From: Chloroflexota bacterium
Lineage (GTDB): Bacteria > Chloroflexota > Ktedonobacteria > Ktedonobacterales > Ktedonobacteraceae
Length of the DNA: 9,525 nucleotides
NCBI GenBank assembly: GCA_005881495.1
Contig: VBHI01000026.1
Span: forward strand, 1-9,525
Direction: 5' to 3'
Shown here: positions 1 through 7,274 of the stretch, piece after piece
How positions within the stretch are numbered: position 1 is the first letter of the stretch
Layout: the number at the start of each line of letters is the position of its first letter
The notes under the pieces: model-generated
Databases searched by the model: none
Seen by the model: the letters and a program-made list of their open reading frames with translations, nothing else
Told to the model about the DNA's origin: nothing
Program-made: the position numbers and the translations under genes

Positions 1-797
1 GGCCGCGCGATCTTCACTGCTAATCCCATCAGTAACAGATAGCTCAGCAGATAGAATGGCAGCACATTCATATCGTGAAAGAAAACGAAAGGCACCAGCG
101 TCAGGAAGGACAGCGCGGGATAACTCACCTTCGACTCAAATTCGGGCGCGCGGCCGGCCTTCAAGTCCGTGTCGAGCACGCTCTGGAAATCGACCATCGT
201 GGGATAATCAACCTTGTTGGCGAACTGTCCTCTCTGTAGTGGTGTCGTCCAATTGGGCTGGATCGAGAAATGTCTCGCCAGGTCGAGCATATTCGAATCG
301 GTATACGGATTTCGTCCCTCTAAGAGCAACTGCGCCGCGTTCGTATCAAGCGATGTCCCGTCATTTGAGAATACGGGTGGCAGGAAACACATCACGGTGC
401 TAAGGGTAAACAACGACACGCCAGCGATTGTGAGGATAAGCGTCAACACCAGCACAACACGCTGCCAGCGCCGTGGACGATCCTGCAGCGCCTGCTGGTT
501 TTTAATTGCCGGGCGGAATGCCATTGCCATCGCGATAAAACTTCCCGCGATCAGTACCAGGGGGATAAGCGACCCAAAGGGATTCAAATACGGTATATAC
601 CAGTTATGAGGGATTTCGTTAAATGCCTGTAAAATAAGGGCGATGCTGATCCAGACCGCCCGTCGTTGTAGTTCAACGATCGGGTAATTGTCCGGTGACA
701 CATCTTCTGTGAAGAAGCGCTGCATCCATCGGTTTCTGCTTGTAGTGTGGTTTTTATGTGATCGAGTAGTCTGCATCAGGACAGAAAGCTGCTCCAT
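1..797 (-). CDS. Polytopic membrane protein, GT-C glycosyltransferase-like (partial, C-terminus off the left edge)
   Basis: I translated the minus strand by hand; the frame is open from 941 down to base 1, and 265 residues are visible from the ATG at 797. Hydrophobic segments lie near residues 47-59, 71-92, 112-140, 226-240 and 245-264, so this is a multi-span inner-membrane protein whose remaining spans lie outside the window. Between spans 3 and 4 is a long polar loop beginning NDGTSLDTNAAQLLLEGRNP. An Asp-containing loop followed by a small residue-rich helix and G-x-NPY is typical of the first external loop of GT-C-type polyprenyl-phosphate-sugar glycosyltransferases and related hypothetical membrane proteins; that family call is inference. 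The start is uncertain: ATGs at 797, 776 and 725 are in frame and none has an ideal Shine-Dalgarno sequence (an AAGGAAG lies about 16 nt before 797). A TTG at 890 preceded by GGGAGG is another option. Confidence 0.75.
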   Translation of the reverse strand, partial: MEQLSVLMQTTRSHKNHTTSRNRWMQRFFTEDVSPDNYPIVELQRRAVWISIALILQAFNEIPHNWYIPYLNPFGSLIPLVLIAGSFIAMAMAFRPAIKNQQALQDRPRRWQRVVLVLTLILTIAGVSLFTLSTVMCFLPPVFSNDGTSLDTNAAQLLLEGRNPYTDSNMLDLARHFSIQPNWTTPLQRGQFANKVDYPTMVDFQSVLDTDLKAGRAPEFESKVSYPALSFLTLVPFVFFHDMNVLPFYLLSYLLLMGLAVKIAR

Positions 798-1106
798 ATT
801 TGTGCGCGTTTCGCTTCCTTGCTGTTTGCAACCATCGGCCAGCACGTGTGTGGTGCCAGCGGGTGTTGTTGCATGAAGGATTGAGCGCAAATACCTCCCA
901 ATCAGAGTGCCGAGCTGGTTTTTCCCGTCATCATTCAAGCGCTATGCTCAGCCTGAGTCTTAGAACGAAGCGGTATTCGGTTGCGTCACAAAAATAGGAC
1001 AGTGGGGTGGACTTTATTGCAGAGGTAAACGGAAGTATAGTTCCCTGTGTCGCTGTTGAAATCCAGGTGATTTTTTTTGTCCTGGCGCGCGAATGAGACA
1101 GTACGT
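798..1106. other. Intergenic stretch without a supported gene
   Basis: The gap separates the 61-residue membrane protein from the partial membrane protein. The frame of the downstream gene stays open to 941, so part of it could be coding if the start is further upstream (TTG at 890 with GGGAGG just before it). A TATACT hexamer on the minus strand near 1035-1040 could be a -10 box, but I see no convincing -35. An 8-T run at 1067-1074 is flanked by CCAGG/CCTGG arms, but its layout does not fit an intrinsic terminator on either strand. Confidence 0.4.
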
Positions 1107-1292
1107 TTACGGCTGTTTTTTACGTGGCAACAGCAAAATAGAGACGCCCGCATAGCCGGCACAACCCAGCAGGAGCACTGAATAGATCTTTGTTTCCACG
1201 TCGTTCGGCGAAAAAAGCCACGCCAGCCCCCACCACGTGAAACCAATAAATATCGCAAATAACAAAATCGTACTTAATAGCTTCTTATTCAT
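1107..1292 (-). CDS. Small two-span membrane protein, 61 residues, unknown function
   Basis: The frame extends to an ATG at 1313, but I place the start at the ATG at 1292 (MNKKLLSTILLF) because AAGGA at 1302-1306 sits 9 nt before it and the 1313 start has only a poor ribosome site. The product has two hydrophobic helices, about residues 4-28 and 39-55, separated by a short polar loop (FSPNDVETK). It has a Lys-rich N-terminus and ends in PRKKQP, so both ends are probably cytoplasmic. No family is recognised. Support for it being real: a matched ribosome site, a TATAAT box about 75 bp upstream, a leader hairpin, and amino-acid composition typical of a small membrane protein. A 90-residue overlapping frame (986-1258) has Cys/Arg/Trp-rich content and looks non-coding. 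Confidence 0.6.
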   Translation of the reverse strand: MNKKLLSTILLFAIFIGFTWWGLAWLFSPNDVETKIYSVLLLGCAGYAGVSILLLPRKKQP

Positions 1293-1321
1293 CAGAAATA
1301 GTCCTTCGGGCATGTCTTCAT

Positions 1322-1342
1322 CCCGGTACCCATTTTACCGGG
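1322..1342 (-). promoter_or_regulatory. Perfect hairpin in the leader of the small membrane protein gene
   Basis: Arms CCCGGTA (1322-1328) and TACCGGG (1336-1342) are exact complements around a 7-nt loop. The hairpin lies between the TATAAT box and the ribosome site of the 61-residue gene. It is thus in the 5' leader or overlaps an operator. No T-run follows it in the minus direction, so it does not read as an attenuator terminator. Confidence 0.4.
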
Positions 1343-1366
1343 TCGGCACTCTCTATCCTGTGCCCT

Positions 1367-1372
1367 ATTATA
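1367..1372 (-). promoter_or_regulatory. Candidate -10 box (TATAAT) upstream of the small membrane protein gene
   Basis: The minus strand reads TATAAT from 1372 to 1367. The best -35 position 17 bp upstream (GGAGAT) is poor, so this is only a -10 candidate. The predicted start of transcription near 1360 would give a leader of about 68 nt containing the 1322-1342 hairpin. Confidence 0.35.
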
Positions 1373-1428
1373 ACATACGGGCAAAAGAGATCTCCATCAT
1401 TCCTGGAGTCCTGTTCCCCTGCCGAATC

Positions 1429-1458
1429 ACCCTTGCCCACCATGGGCGACCCAAGGGT
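1429..1458. repeat. Nested inverted repeat downstream of recN
   Basis: Outer arms ACCCTTG (1429-1435) and CAAGGGT (1452-1458) enclose inner arms GCCCA and TGGGC around CCA. The RNA would form a hairpin with one asymmetric bulge. It lies about 90 nt past the recN stop and has no T-run on the minus strand. It could be a 3'-end-stabilising structure or a dispersed REP-like repeat; one copy in this window cannot decide. The surrounding minus strand 1430-1545 is strongly purine-rich and has no gene I can support. Confidence 0.4.
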
Positions 1459-1545
1459 CCCATCCCCGCATCCACACCTCTCCCGCCCCTACGGTACGGA
1501 TCCGATCCTTCTCCTCAAATAAACCTATTCCTATCGCTCTACCTA

Positions 1546-3525
1546 CTAATTCCCATCGTGCATTTCCCCACTCGTCCCGCTCACCGTCGCCTTCTCCTGC
1601 ATACTCCTCCGCCAGTTCTCCTTCCACAAATACGCTCGAGCTAACATCTCTTCCGCGCTCTTCATCGAAAATTCCGTTACGTTGCCACCCATAATATGCG
1701 CAATCTCTCGTACGCGCTGCTCTGGCCGCAGCTCGTTGACGATCGTCATCGTGCGGTCATCAATGATCTGCTTGCTCACATTGTAGTGTGTATCGGCATA
1801 AGTCGCGATATGCGGCAGGTGCGTCACACAGATCACCTGGTGGTTCTGCGTCAACACCCACAGCTTCGCGCCCACAATCTGCCCGCTCTGCCCGCTGATA
1901 CCCGCGTCGATCTCGTCAAAAATCAGCGTCGGCGTCGCGTCAGCGGAGGACAGGATCGTTTTCAGCGCCAGCATCAGCCGCGATGTCTCGCCGCCAGAAG
2001 CAATTTTGGTCAACGGCTTGAATGGCTCGCCGGGGTTCGGCGCGATCAGGAACTGCACGCGGTCAATGCCCGTTAAATCGCAGGCGTAGTGCTGCTCCAT
2101 CTGCCCGTTGACGCTGGCGGGCACCCCCTGCTCATCAGGGACCTGCACCATCTCCACGGAGAAGCGCGCCCGTTTCATATTCAGGTCGTTTAACTGCTCC
2201 TCCATCGCCGTAGATAATCGCTCCGCCGCTTCCTGTCTCCGTGCGGATAGTTCCTGCGCGATCTGGCCGATCTCCTGCCGGTACTGGCCATCCTGTCTCT
2301 GAAATTGTGCGATCAGCTCCTCGCGGTTCGTAATCGTATCCAGCTCGGCCTGGTCCTGGGCGGCCCGCTGCAAGATCTCTTCGATCGTCGCGCCATATTT
2401 GCGCTTCAAGCGTGCGATCTGGTCCAGCCGTTCCTCGATATCAGACAGGCGGCGCGGGTTATCCTCAATATCGCTCTCGTAGCTGCTGATACTCGCCGCC
2501 ACGTCCTCCAGTCGATAAATCGCCTCCGCCAGGTTATCAGCATACTCCTGCAGGCTCTTGTCCAGGCGCGTCAGCTCACCCAGGCTCCGCTGCGCAACCT
2601 GCAGCTGGTCCAGCGCGGGCTTGAAGTCATCTCCGCCCACATCAAGCCCTTTAATCGCTCCATAGACCAGCTCACAGTGCTCGCGCAATTGCTCGGCATT
2701 GCTCAGTACCTTGCGCTCCCCTTCTAGTTCCTCGATTTCGCCAGGGCGCAATTCGGCCTTTTCGATCTCATCGATCTCGAAGCGCAGAAACTCTGCCCGG
2801 CGGCTCTGGTCGCGTTCAGTCTGTTGCAGCGCCTGCAGCGACTTGCGCGCATGACGCCACTCCGTGACCTTCGCTCCCAGTTCTTCGCGCAGCGGCAAAA
2901 GCTCCGCGTAGCGATCCAGGAAATTAACATGCTGTTCAGGACGCAACAGGCTCATGTGCTCGCTCTGCCCGTGGATATCCACCAGCCAGCTTGCCACTTG
3001 CTGCAGCACCTGTTGCGAGAGCGCACGCCCATTGATACGCGCCACTGTGCGTCCGGAGGAGCGGAAAATATCGCGTGAGAGGATGAGTATTCCATTGTCG
3101 GGCGTAATATCATATTCGTGTAGCAGCGCGGCCAGCGCCACCCTTGCGTCAGCGCTGGCTGCATCCACCTGCAATCGTTGCATGTTCCTCGTCTCGGCCT
3201 GGTCAAGCGCCTCAAAAACTGTACTGGCCCCGTTCGCCCCAATACTGGGGAGAGCATCTCCATCCTCGTCCGTCTCCAGGGACAACCACTCATCAGAGAT
3301 GGCCGGTAGCGCTTCGATGGAGAAAACGCCTTCAACGGTGGCGCGTTCGCATCCCGCGCGTACATACTCTGCGCCGATTTTTCCGCCAAGCAGCGCATTG
3401 ACGGCGTCAATAATGATCGACTTACCCGCACCCGTCTCTCCCGTAAAAACGTTGAACAGCCGGTGTAGCCGCAGGTGTAAGCTGTCGATGATTGCGAAAT
3501 CTTTGATGGTTAGTTCTAATAACAT
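1546..3525 (-). CDS. recN: DNA repair protein RecN (SMC-like ATPase)
   Basis: RecN is an SMC-like ATPase that binds DNA ends and helps double-strand-break repair with RecA. The 659-residue product starts with the family N-terminus MLLELTIKDFAIIDSL. It carries Walker A GETGAGKS (29-36), the IHGQSEH motif (184-190), a coiled-coil region around 215-450, the ABC signature ASGGE (509-513), Walker B TLIFDEID (533-540) and the following CVTHLPHIA (566-574). It is longer than the usual 550-580 residues. Two places explain this: roughly residues 80-130, between the GVFSIEALPAI strand and the ILILSRDI strand, look like an insertion in the N-terminal head lobe, and about 25 extra polar residues sit at the C-terminus. 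The start at 3525 lies 5 bp after the nadK stop, so the two are almost certainly cotranscribed. The ribosome site (AAAGAG, 1 nt before ATG) is poor, which suggests translational coupling to nadK. Confidence 0.95.
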   Translation of the reverse strand: MLLELTIKDFAIIDSLHLRLHRLFNVFTGETGAGKSIIIDAVNALLGGKIGAEYVRAGCERATVEGVFSIEALPAISDEWLSLETDEDGDALPSIGANGASTVFEALDQAETRNMQRLQVDAASADARVALAALLHEYDITPDNGILILSRDIFRSSGRTVARINGRALSQQVLQQVASWLVDIHGQSEHMSLLRPEQHVNFLDRYAELLPLREELGAKVTEWRHARKSLQALQQTERDQSRRAEFLRFEIDEIEKAELRPGEIEELEGERKVLSNAEQLREHCELVYGAIKGLDVGGDDFKPALDQLQVAQRSLGELTRLDKSLQEYADNLAEAIYRLEDVAASISSYESDIEDNPRRLSDIEERLDQIARLKRKYGATIEEILQRAAQDQAELDTITNREELIAQFQRQDGQYRQEIGQIAQELSARRQEAAERLSTAMEEQLNDLNMKRARFSVEMVQVPDEQGVPASVNGQMEQHYACDLTGIDRVQFLIAPNPGEPFKPLTKIASGGETSRLMLALKTILSSADATPTLIFDEIDAGISGQSGQIVGAKLWVLTQNHQVICVTHLPHIATYADTHYNVSKQIIDDRTMTIVNELRPEQRVREIAHIMGGNVTEFSMKSAEEMLARAYLWKENWRRSMQEKATVSGTSGEMHDGN

Positions 3526-3530
3526 ACTCT

Positions 3531-4391
3531 TTAATGACCGGGTGCTTCTTCGTCCACGTTATACAGCTTGGCATTGATGATATGGTAGAACTGTGTCGGT
3601 TCCCTACGTCTAAGAAACTGTGTGACAAACTGACTCTTGCGAACGGTAATGGTTGCCCCATTTTGAATCTCGCGGTTCATCTGCCCATCGGCGGAGAAAA
3701 CTCCATTCTGTAAGCCGGTGAATATCTGCAATTTGACAGTAGCCTCCGGCGGCAGTATCAGCGAGCGGTTCAAGGCCAGGTGCGGCGCGATTGGCGTAAG
3801 CACCGTACTCTGTACCTGTGGGTGCAGCAGCGGCCCACCGACGGCCATGTTATAGGCGGTCGATCCGGTGGCCGTCGAAACGATCACACCATCGGCATGC
3901 GTCGTATTGTAAAAGAAGTCGTCGATCCAGATGCACACTTGCACCACGCGCGGCCACTTCCCACGGGCAATGGTAATATCGTTGAGGGCCAGAAACTCCT
4001 CACTCTTCCCATCCTGTTCCAGCACCGCGTAGAGCATCGCCCGTTTATCCAGCCAGACCGACGCATCCCCGTCCAGGTAGTAGGGCAGATGCGACTCTAA
4101 TTCAGCGGGTTCAAGCTCGCTCAGAAATCCCACGCGCCCAAAATTGACGCCCACAATCGGGATATCCGCGAAAGCGCAGATGCGCGCAGCATGTAAAATA
4201 GTGCCATCTCCCCCTAATACAACTGCCAGGTCGTATCCCCTCAGCGCAGGATCGGGCGTCTCTTCGCCCTCGTACCTTGTATCGACGACGCGTACTTCAT
4301 GCCCCTGCTGCTTCAAAAATGAGATGAGACGGTCAGCAACTTCTGAGGTGACTTCTTTGCGGCCCTGATAAAAGATCGCGATTGCCTTCAA
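3531..4391 (-). CDS. nadK: NAD kinase (ATP/polyphosphate-dependent), first gene of nadK-recN unit
   Basis: NAD kinase phosphorylates NAD to NADP in the cytoplasm and so sets the NADP(H) pool. The 286-residue product has the family's core motifs in order: GGDGT (60-64), the LND form of the NE/D motif (136-138), and the Gly-rich DGVIVSTATGSTAYN stretch (167-181). The length is normal for bacterial NadK. The start codon is TTG at 4391; GGAAGG at 4399-4404 lies 7 nt upstream and supports it, and no ATG nearby fits better. A consensus-like promoter (4462-4490) precedes it. NadK next to RecN is a recurrent arrangement, known for example in Escherichia coli. Confidence 0.95.
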   Translation of the reverse strand: MKAIAIFYQGRKEVTSEVADRLISFLKQQGHEVRVVDTRYEGEETPDPALRGYDLAVVLGGDGTILHAARICAFADIPIVGVNFGRVGFLSELEPAELESHLPYYLDGDASVWLDKRAMLYAVLEQDGKSEEFLALNDITIARGKWPRVVQVCIWIDDFFYNTTHADGVIVSTATGSTAYNMAVGGPLLHPQVQSTVLTPIAPHLALNRSLILPPEATVKLQIFTGLQNGVFSADGQMNREIQNGATITVRKSQFVTQFLRRREPTQFYHIINAKLYNVDEEAPGH

Positions 4392-4398
4392 AAATCTT

Positions 4399-4404
4399 CC
4401 TTCC
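4399..4404 (-). promoter_or_regulatory. Ribosome binding site deciding the nadK TTG start
   Basis: The minus strand reads GGAAGG, 7 nt before the TTG at 4391. The good spacing is the main evidence that this rare start codon is the true one. Confidence 0.65.
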
Positions 4405-4461
4405 AGTGTTGTCGTCGGAATAGCTCTCCCGCGATGTTGAATCCGCCTTCAAACCTCTGTA

Positions 4462-4490
4462 ATCGTACGCCATGAGCGTGAGGATGTCAA
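4462..4490 (-). promoter_or_regulatory. Sigma-70-type promoter of nadK-recN
   Basis: A perfect TTGACA -35 box (4485-4490) and TACGAT -10 box (4462-4467) are separated by exactly 17 bp on the minus strand. Transcription would start near 4455, giving a leader of about 64 nt before the nadK TTG. It lies in the 138-bp gap after the HEAT-repeat gene, so nadK-recN can be transcribed apart from the cca unit. Confidence 0.7.
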
Positions 4491-4529
4491 CTACACCTTA
4501 AGGCTGATGGGAAGCCGAACCCTGTATAC

Positions 4530-5372
4530 CTACCGTTTGCGATTCTTCTTCCGCGACTGTTTGGCCATCTTGCTTTTGGTCTTCTTATGGGTTGCTCCGC
4601 GTGCGTGGCGAGGCTTAGAGGAAACCTGAGGGAACGTCATCTCCTGCGTAGTGGAGGGCATAACCGCTTCAGCTAGCCTCTCGGATCGTATCTGTTCGAC
4701 CTCTTCGGGCGTTTTCAAGCCCAACCTGACCTGCACATCCTCCCAATCTCCCATCACAATGTATTCAACACGATCAGCCGCAAACGCCTGCTCCATCAAC
4801 GGGGCCGCTTCTTTGGCCCCGAGTTTCACCAGGGCCAGGATGAGAAAGGCATTGAAGTCGGGCTCGTTTTCTGTAAACTGCTCCAATTGCTCGCTCAGGA
4901 TCGCGACACTCTCTGAACGGGCCTCTGGCCAGCGCGTCGCTATACTTAAGACACTCGAACTCGCGTTAATGTGTGGCCATTCCTTATGAGATCTGTCAGC
5001 CATATAGGCGGCCAGCGCTGGAAGAGCTGCCGGACCGATCATGCCAAAGACTTCTGGCAGTTCCTCCATCACCCATTCATTATCTTCCAATGTATCGAAC
5101 AAGGTGAGGAGAGGTTCAATCGCCGCCTCGGCACGCAGCTGTCCAAGCGCACGCCAGGCATGGGTTGGGGCCCAGACCTCTAAACTCTCTGGGTCGGCCT
5201 GGTTCAATTGTTCATCCGTCGCCAAACGGATGAGATCGGGAATATGTTCTGGGCCCAGACCCAGTTCCAGGTAATTGGGCCAGTCCTCTGGCTCCACGAC
5301 CTCAGCTTCTCCATAGGTAAGCAGCTGATCTACAGGCGCTGGATAGCTGCTTGTACGTGCTATCTCCTCCAT
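4530..5372 (-). CDS. HEAT-repeat-like protein with a strongly basic C-terminal tail
   Basis: The 280-residue product has an acidic alpha-helical body. Helical pairs such as PTHAWRALGQLRAEAAIEPL and EELPEVFGMIGPAALPALAA recur with the P/G-x-A-L-P spacing typical of HEAT or PBS-lyase-type scaffold repeats (about residues 60-210). The last 30 residues or so are rich in Lys and Arg (HKKTKSK...QSRKKNRKR), which may bind nucleic acid or ribosomes; that is inference. No catalytic motif is seen. I choose the ATG at 5372 rather than the upstream TTG at 5378, because AAAGGAG at 5380-5386 is 7 nt from the ATG and abuts the TTG. It starts 24 bp after the CCA-enzyme stop and probably shares its transcript. 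The true function is unknown. Confidence 0.8.
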   Translation of the reverse strand: MEEIARTSSYPAPVDQLLTYGEAEVVEPEDWPNYLELGLGPEHIPDLIRLATDEQLNQADPESLEVWAPTHAWRALGQLRAEAAIEPLLTLFDTLEDNEWVMEELPEVFGMIGPAALPALAAYMADRSHKEWPHINASSSVLSIATRWPEARSESVAILSEQLEQFTENEPDFNAFLILALVKLGAKEAAPLMEQAFAADRVEYIVMGDWEDVQVRLGLKTPEEVEQIRSERLAEAVMPSTTQEMTFPQVSSKPRHARGATHKKTKSKMAKQSRKKNRKR

Positions 5373-5379
5373 AAGCAAA

Positions 5380-5386
5380 CTCCTTT
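5380..5386 (-). promoter_or_regulatory. Ribosome binding site setting the HEAT-protein start at 5372
   Basis: The minus strand reads AAAGGAG, 7 nt before the ATG at 5372. It lies in the 24-bp gap after the cca stop codon, and it argues against the TTG at 5378. Confidence 0.65.
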
Positions 5387-5396
5387 GACTTTTCTT

Positions 5397-7145
5397 TTAC
5401 TTCGTTCGCAACAACTTCTCCTCCGCGAACCACAACGCCTCTTCTTTCGAATGAATCACACCCTCCGCCTGGGCCTCCGCAATCTGTTCCAACAACTCCC
5501 CAACAATCGGCCCCGGACTCAACTGCAAGCGCTTCATCAACTCCTCCGCGCTAATCAGCCGCGGCGGCATAATCCTCTCCCGATTCCTTATATAGTCCCT
5601 CAACAGCCCGCACACCACCTCCACATGTTGCCTCCACGAACCAGCCTTCGATCCACCCTGTCCCTCTTCCTCATCGCTCCCCAACATAGGCCCTCTCGTT
5701 GCCATGTGATCGGCCAGCGAAAAAAGCGCCACAAAAATCCCCGTCGGCCCCAGGTCAACAAAAAAGCGTCTCACCGCGCGCGGCGTCACCGGCCCGCTCA
5801 GCCCCAACTGCCCAGGCCGCATATGGTGGGCCGTCACCTGCTGGACCAACCGGCAATCCTTCGTACTCGCCTTCAGCCGTTTCATCACCTGCAGCGCCAG
5901 CGGCACGCCCGTCTGTGGATGTCCATAAAAATGCACCGCCCCATCCTCGTCAACGGTGCGCGTCGCCGGCTTGCCGATATCATGCAACAGCACCGCCAGC
6001 TTCATCGCCGGAGCGCTCAGAGCCGCAAAAGAAAAAATACCCTGTCCCTCCGCCTCTCGCAGCAGCGCCTGTATCTCAACAAGGTTGCACTCCTCCCCGT
6101 TCTTTATCTCGCTCTCACGAATCTCGTCCGGGGTTTGTCGCACTTGTCGCGATTGTTGCACTTGTTGCACATGTTTCATATGTTCCAGGGAACTCTTACG
6201 AGACTCATCCACTGATTGTTGCGATTGTTGCACATGTTTCATATGTTCCAGCGGGCTTTGCCGGATCTCCTCCACAGGTTGTTGCAGCAGCTCCACCAGT
6301 TTCTCCCACATTCCCACCGTCTGCAGCGAGTGCTGCAACACATCCCAGTGATGCGGGTTGGGCTGGCTCATCTCGCGTGCCGGAATAAACTCTGGTATCA
6401 GCACCGTCAGCAGCCCATGGTCATCCAGGAACTGCAGCCGCTCGCGTGCCCCATCCGGCGCCAGGATCGCATACAACTCATCACGAACACGTTCCGGCGC
6501 AACTTGCGTCAGCAACGACGAGTCGCGCATCAGCAGCCCTTCCGTCCAGCCATCCATCTCCAGCGTATAGCGCATCATCAGCCGCACCGCGCGCAACATC
6601 CGTAGCGGATCATGCCGGAACACTTCGCCATCTACCGCCCTCAATCGCCGTGCCACAATATCGCCCACCCCGTGTAGCGGATCGATAAAATGCAGCGGCG
6701 CCCCCCGTTTATACCCGCCCTTCCCATCCTCCTGAATCCCCAATTCCCCCAGCTCAATAGAGCGCACAATCTCGTCCAGGGGAGCGGCAATGGCATTCAC
6801 CGTAAAGTCCCGCTGCCGCAAATCATACTCCAGCGTATTACCCTTCAGCGAAGAAATGTCAAAAATGACCTCCTGCCCTTCCTCCACATCATCTTTCTGT
6901 GCCGTCAAAGGGGGCACAATCACGCGGCATGCCTTATCATGCAGATAAGCATAGAACCCACCCAGTTTGTCAGCCAACTGCCGTGCCAGCGTCGGCGCAT
7001 CCCCACCAGTCACAATATCCCAGTCGCTGCACGGTTCACCCAGAAGAATATTACGCAGCGACCCACCGACTAGATAAGCCTGCTGCCGCTGGCTGCTAAA
7101 ATGTTCCGCTGTCAATTGTAAGAGACGTAAGGTCCGATTATCCAA
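5397..7145 (-). CDS. cca: CCA tRNA nucleotidyltransferase / poly(A) polymerase family protein with HD domain
   Basis: This is a class II nucleotidyltransferase, expected to add or repair the 3' CCA of tRNAs, though a poly(A)- or A-adding variant cannot be excluded from sequence. The 582-residue product shows LVGGSLRNILLG (25-36), the catalytic DWD (D41, D43), RQRDFTVNAIA (110-120), IDPLHGVGDIVARRLRAV (154-171), HDPLRMLRAVR (178-188) and PERVRDEL (217-224). A C-terminal HD domain follows (HDIGKP from H388, with HFYGHPQTG at 405-413). Residues about 285-350 are an unusual Gln-rich linker with a tandem 21-residue repeat. The start is TTG at 7145; a modest Shine-Dalgarno-like GCAGG lies 7 nt upstream. 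A promoter candidate lies at 7241-7269. The HEAT-like gene follows 24 bp downstream. Confidence 0.92.
   Translation of the reverse strand: MDNRTLRLLQLTAEHFSSQRQQAYLVGGSLRNILLGEPCSDWDIVTGGDAPTLARQLADKLGGFYAYLHDKACRVIVPPLTAQKDDVEEGQEVIFDISSLKGNTLEYDLRQRDFTVNAIAAPLDEIVRSIELGELGIQEDGKGGYKRGAPLHFIDPLHGVGDIVARRLRAVDGEVFRHDPLRMLRAVRLMMRYTLEMDGWTEGLLMRDSSLLTQVAPERVRDELYAILAPDGARERLQFLDDHGLLTVLIPEFIPAREMSQPNPHHWDVLQHSLQTVGMWEKLVELLQQPVEEIRQSPLEHMKHVQQSQQSVDESRKSSLEHMKHVQQVQQSRQVRQTPDEIRESEIKNGEECNLVEIQALLREAEGQGIFSFAALSAPAMKLAVLLHDIGKPATRTVDEDGAVHFYGHPQTGVPLALQVMKRLKASTKDCRLVQQVTAHHMRPGQLGLSGPVTPRAVRRFFVDLGPTGIFVALFSLADHMATRGPMLGSDEEEGQGGSKAGSWRQHVEVVCGLLRDYIRNRERIMPPRLISAEELMKRLQLSPGPIVGELLEQIAEAQAEGVIHSKEEALWFAEEKLLRTK
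6150..6275 (-). repeat. In-frame 63-bp tandem repeat inside cca (2 x 21 residues)
   Basis: Residues 291-311 and 312-332 of the CCA enzyme are two tandem units sharing LEHMKHVQQ. At DNA level a 27-bp core is identical in both (6162-6188 and 6225-6251), with a period of exactly 63 bp, so the frame is kept. A third degenerate half-unit (QTPDEIRES, 337-345) resembles the start of each unit. The unit is inserted just before the HD domain. Confidence 0.85.
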
Positions 7146-7240
7146 AAACCTACCTGCTTTTTACCTACACCCATAAATAATCCAGTTTCACCAATTTATA
7201 ACGAAGGGCGCAATGGGTTATATCTTCTTCCCATGCTTCT

Positions 7241-7269
7241 ATCATATCACTTGCTCTTTTGGATGTCTC
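7241..7269 (-). promoter_or_regulatory. Candidate promoter of the cca unit
   Basis: On the minus strand GAGACA (7264-7269, 4 of 6 matches to TTGACA) and TATGAT (7241-7246, 5 of 6) are 17 bp apart. Transcription would begin near 7234, about 90 nt before the TTG start. The promoter touches the edge of the repeat cluster at 7275. A second A/T-rich box (TATAAA) further downstream lacks a partner. Confidence 0.45.
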
Positions 7270-7274
7270 ACGTA

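Noticed and set aside
214..609. Plus-strand frames in the left 0.9 kb
   Set aside because: They are antisense to the partial polytopic membrane protein, whose translation shows ordered hydrophobic segments, and they lack any domain.
1061..1083. Possible terminator at an 8-T run flanked by CCAGG/CCTGG
   Set aside because: The T-run lies inside the would-be loop, not after the stem, on both strands.
986..1258. Minus-strand frame of 90 residues overlapping the small membrane protein
   Set aside because: Composition is Cys/Arg/Trp-rich without pattern, and the overlapping 61-residue frame has a better start and membrane topology.
1293..1313. Seven-residue longer start for the small membrane protein (ATG at 1313)
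   Set aside because: The AAGGA ribosome site at 1302-1306 lies inside that extension and is well spaced for the ATG at 1292.
2954..3577. Plus-strand frame of 207 residues
   Set aside because: It is antisense to recN, Ser/Ala-rich, and crosses the nadK-recN junction; a shadow of real coding sequence.
5208..6215. Long plus-strand frame of 335 residues opposite cca and the HEAT-like gene
   Set aside because: It is antisense to a clearly homologous CCA enzyme, has Arg/His/Leu/Pro-biased composition, and lacks any recognisable domain or ribosome site.
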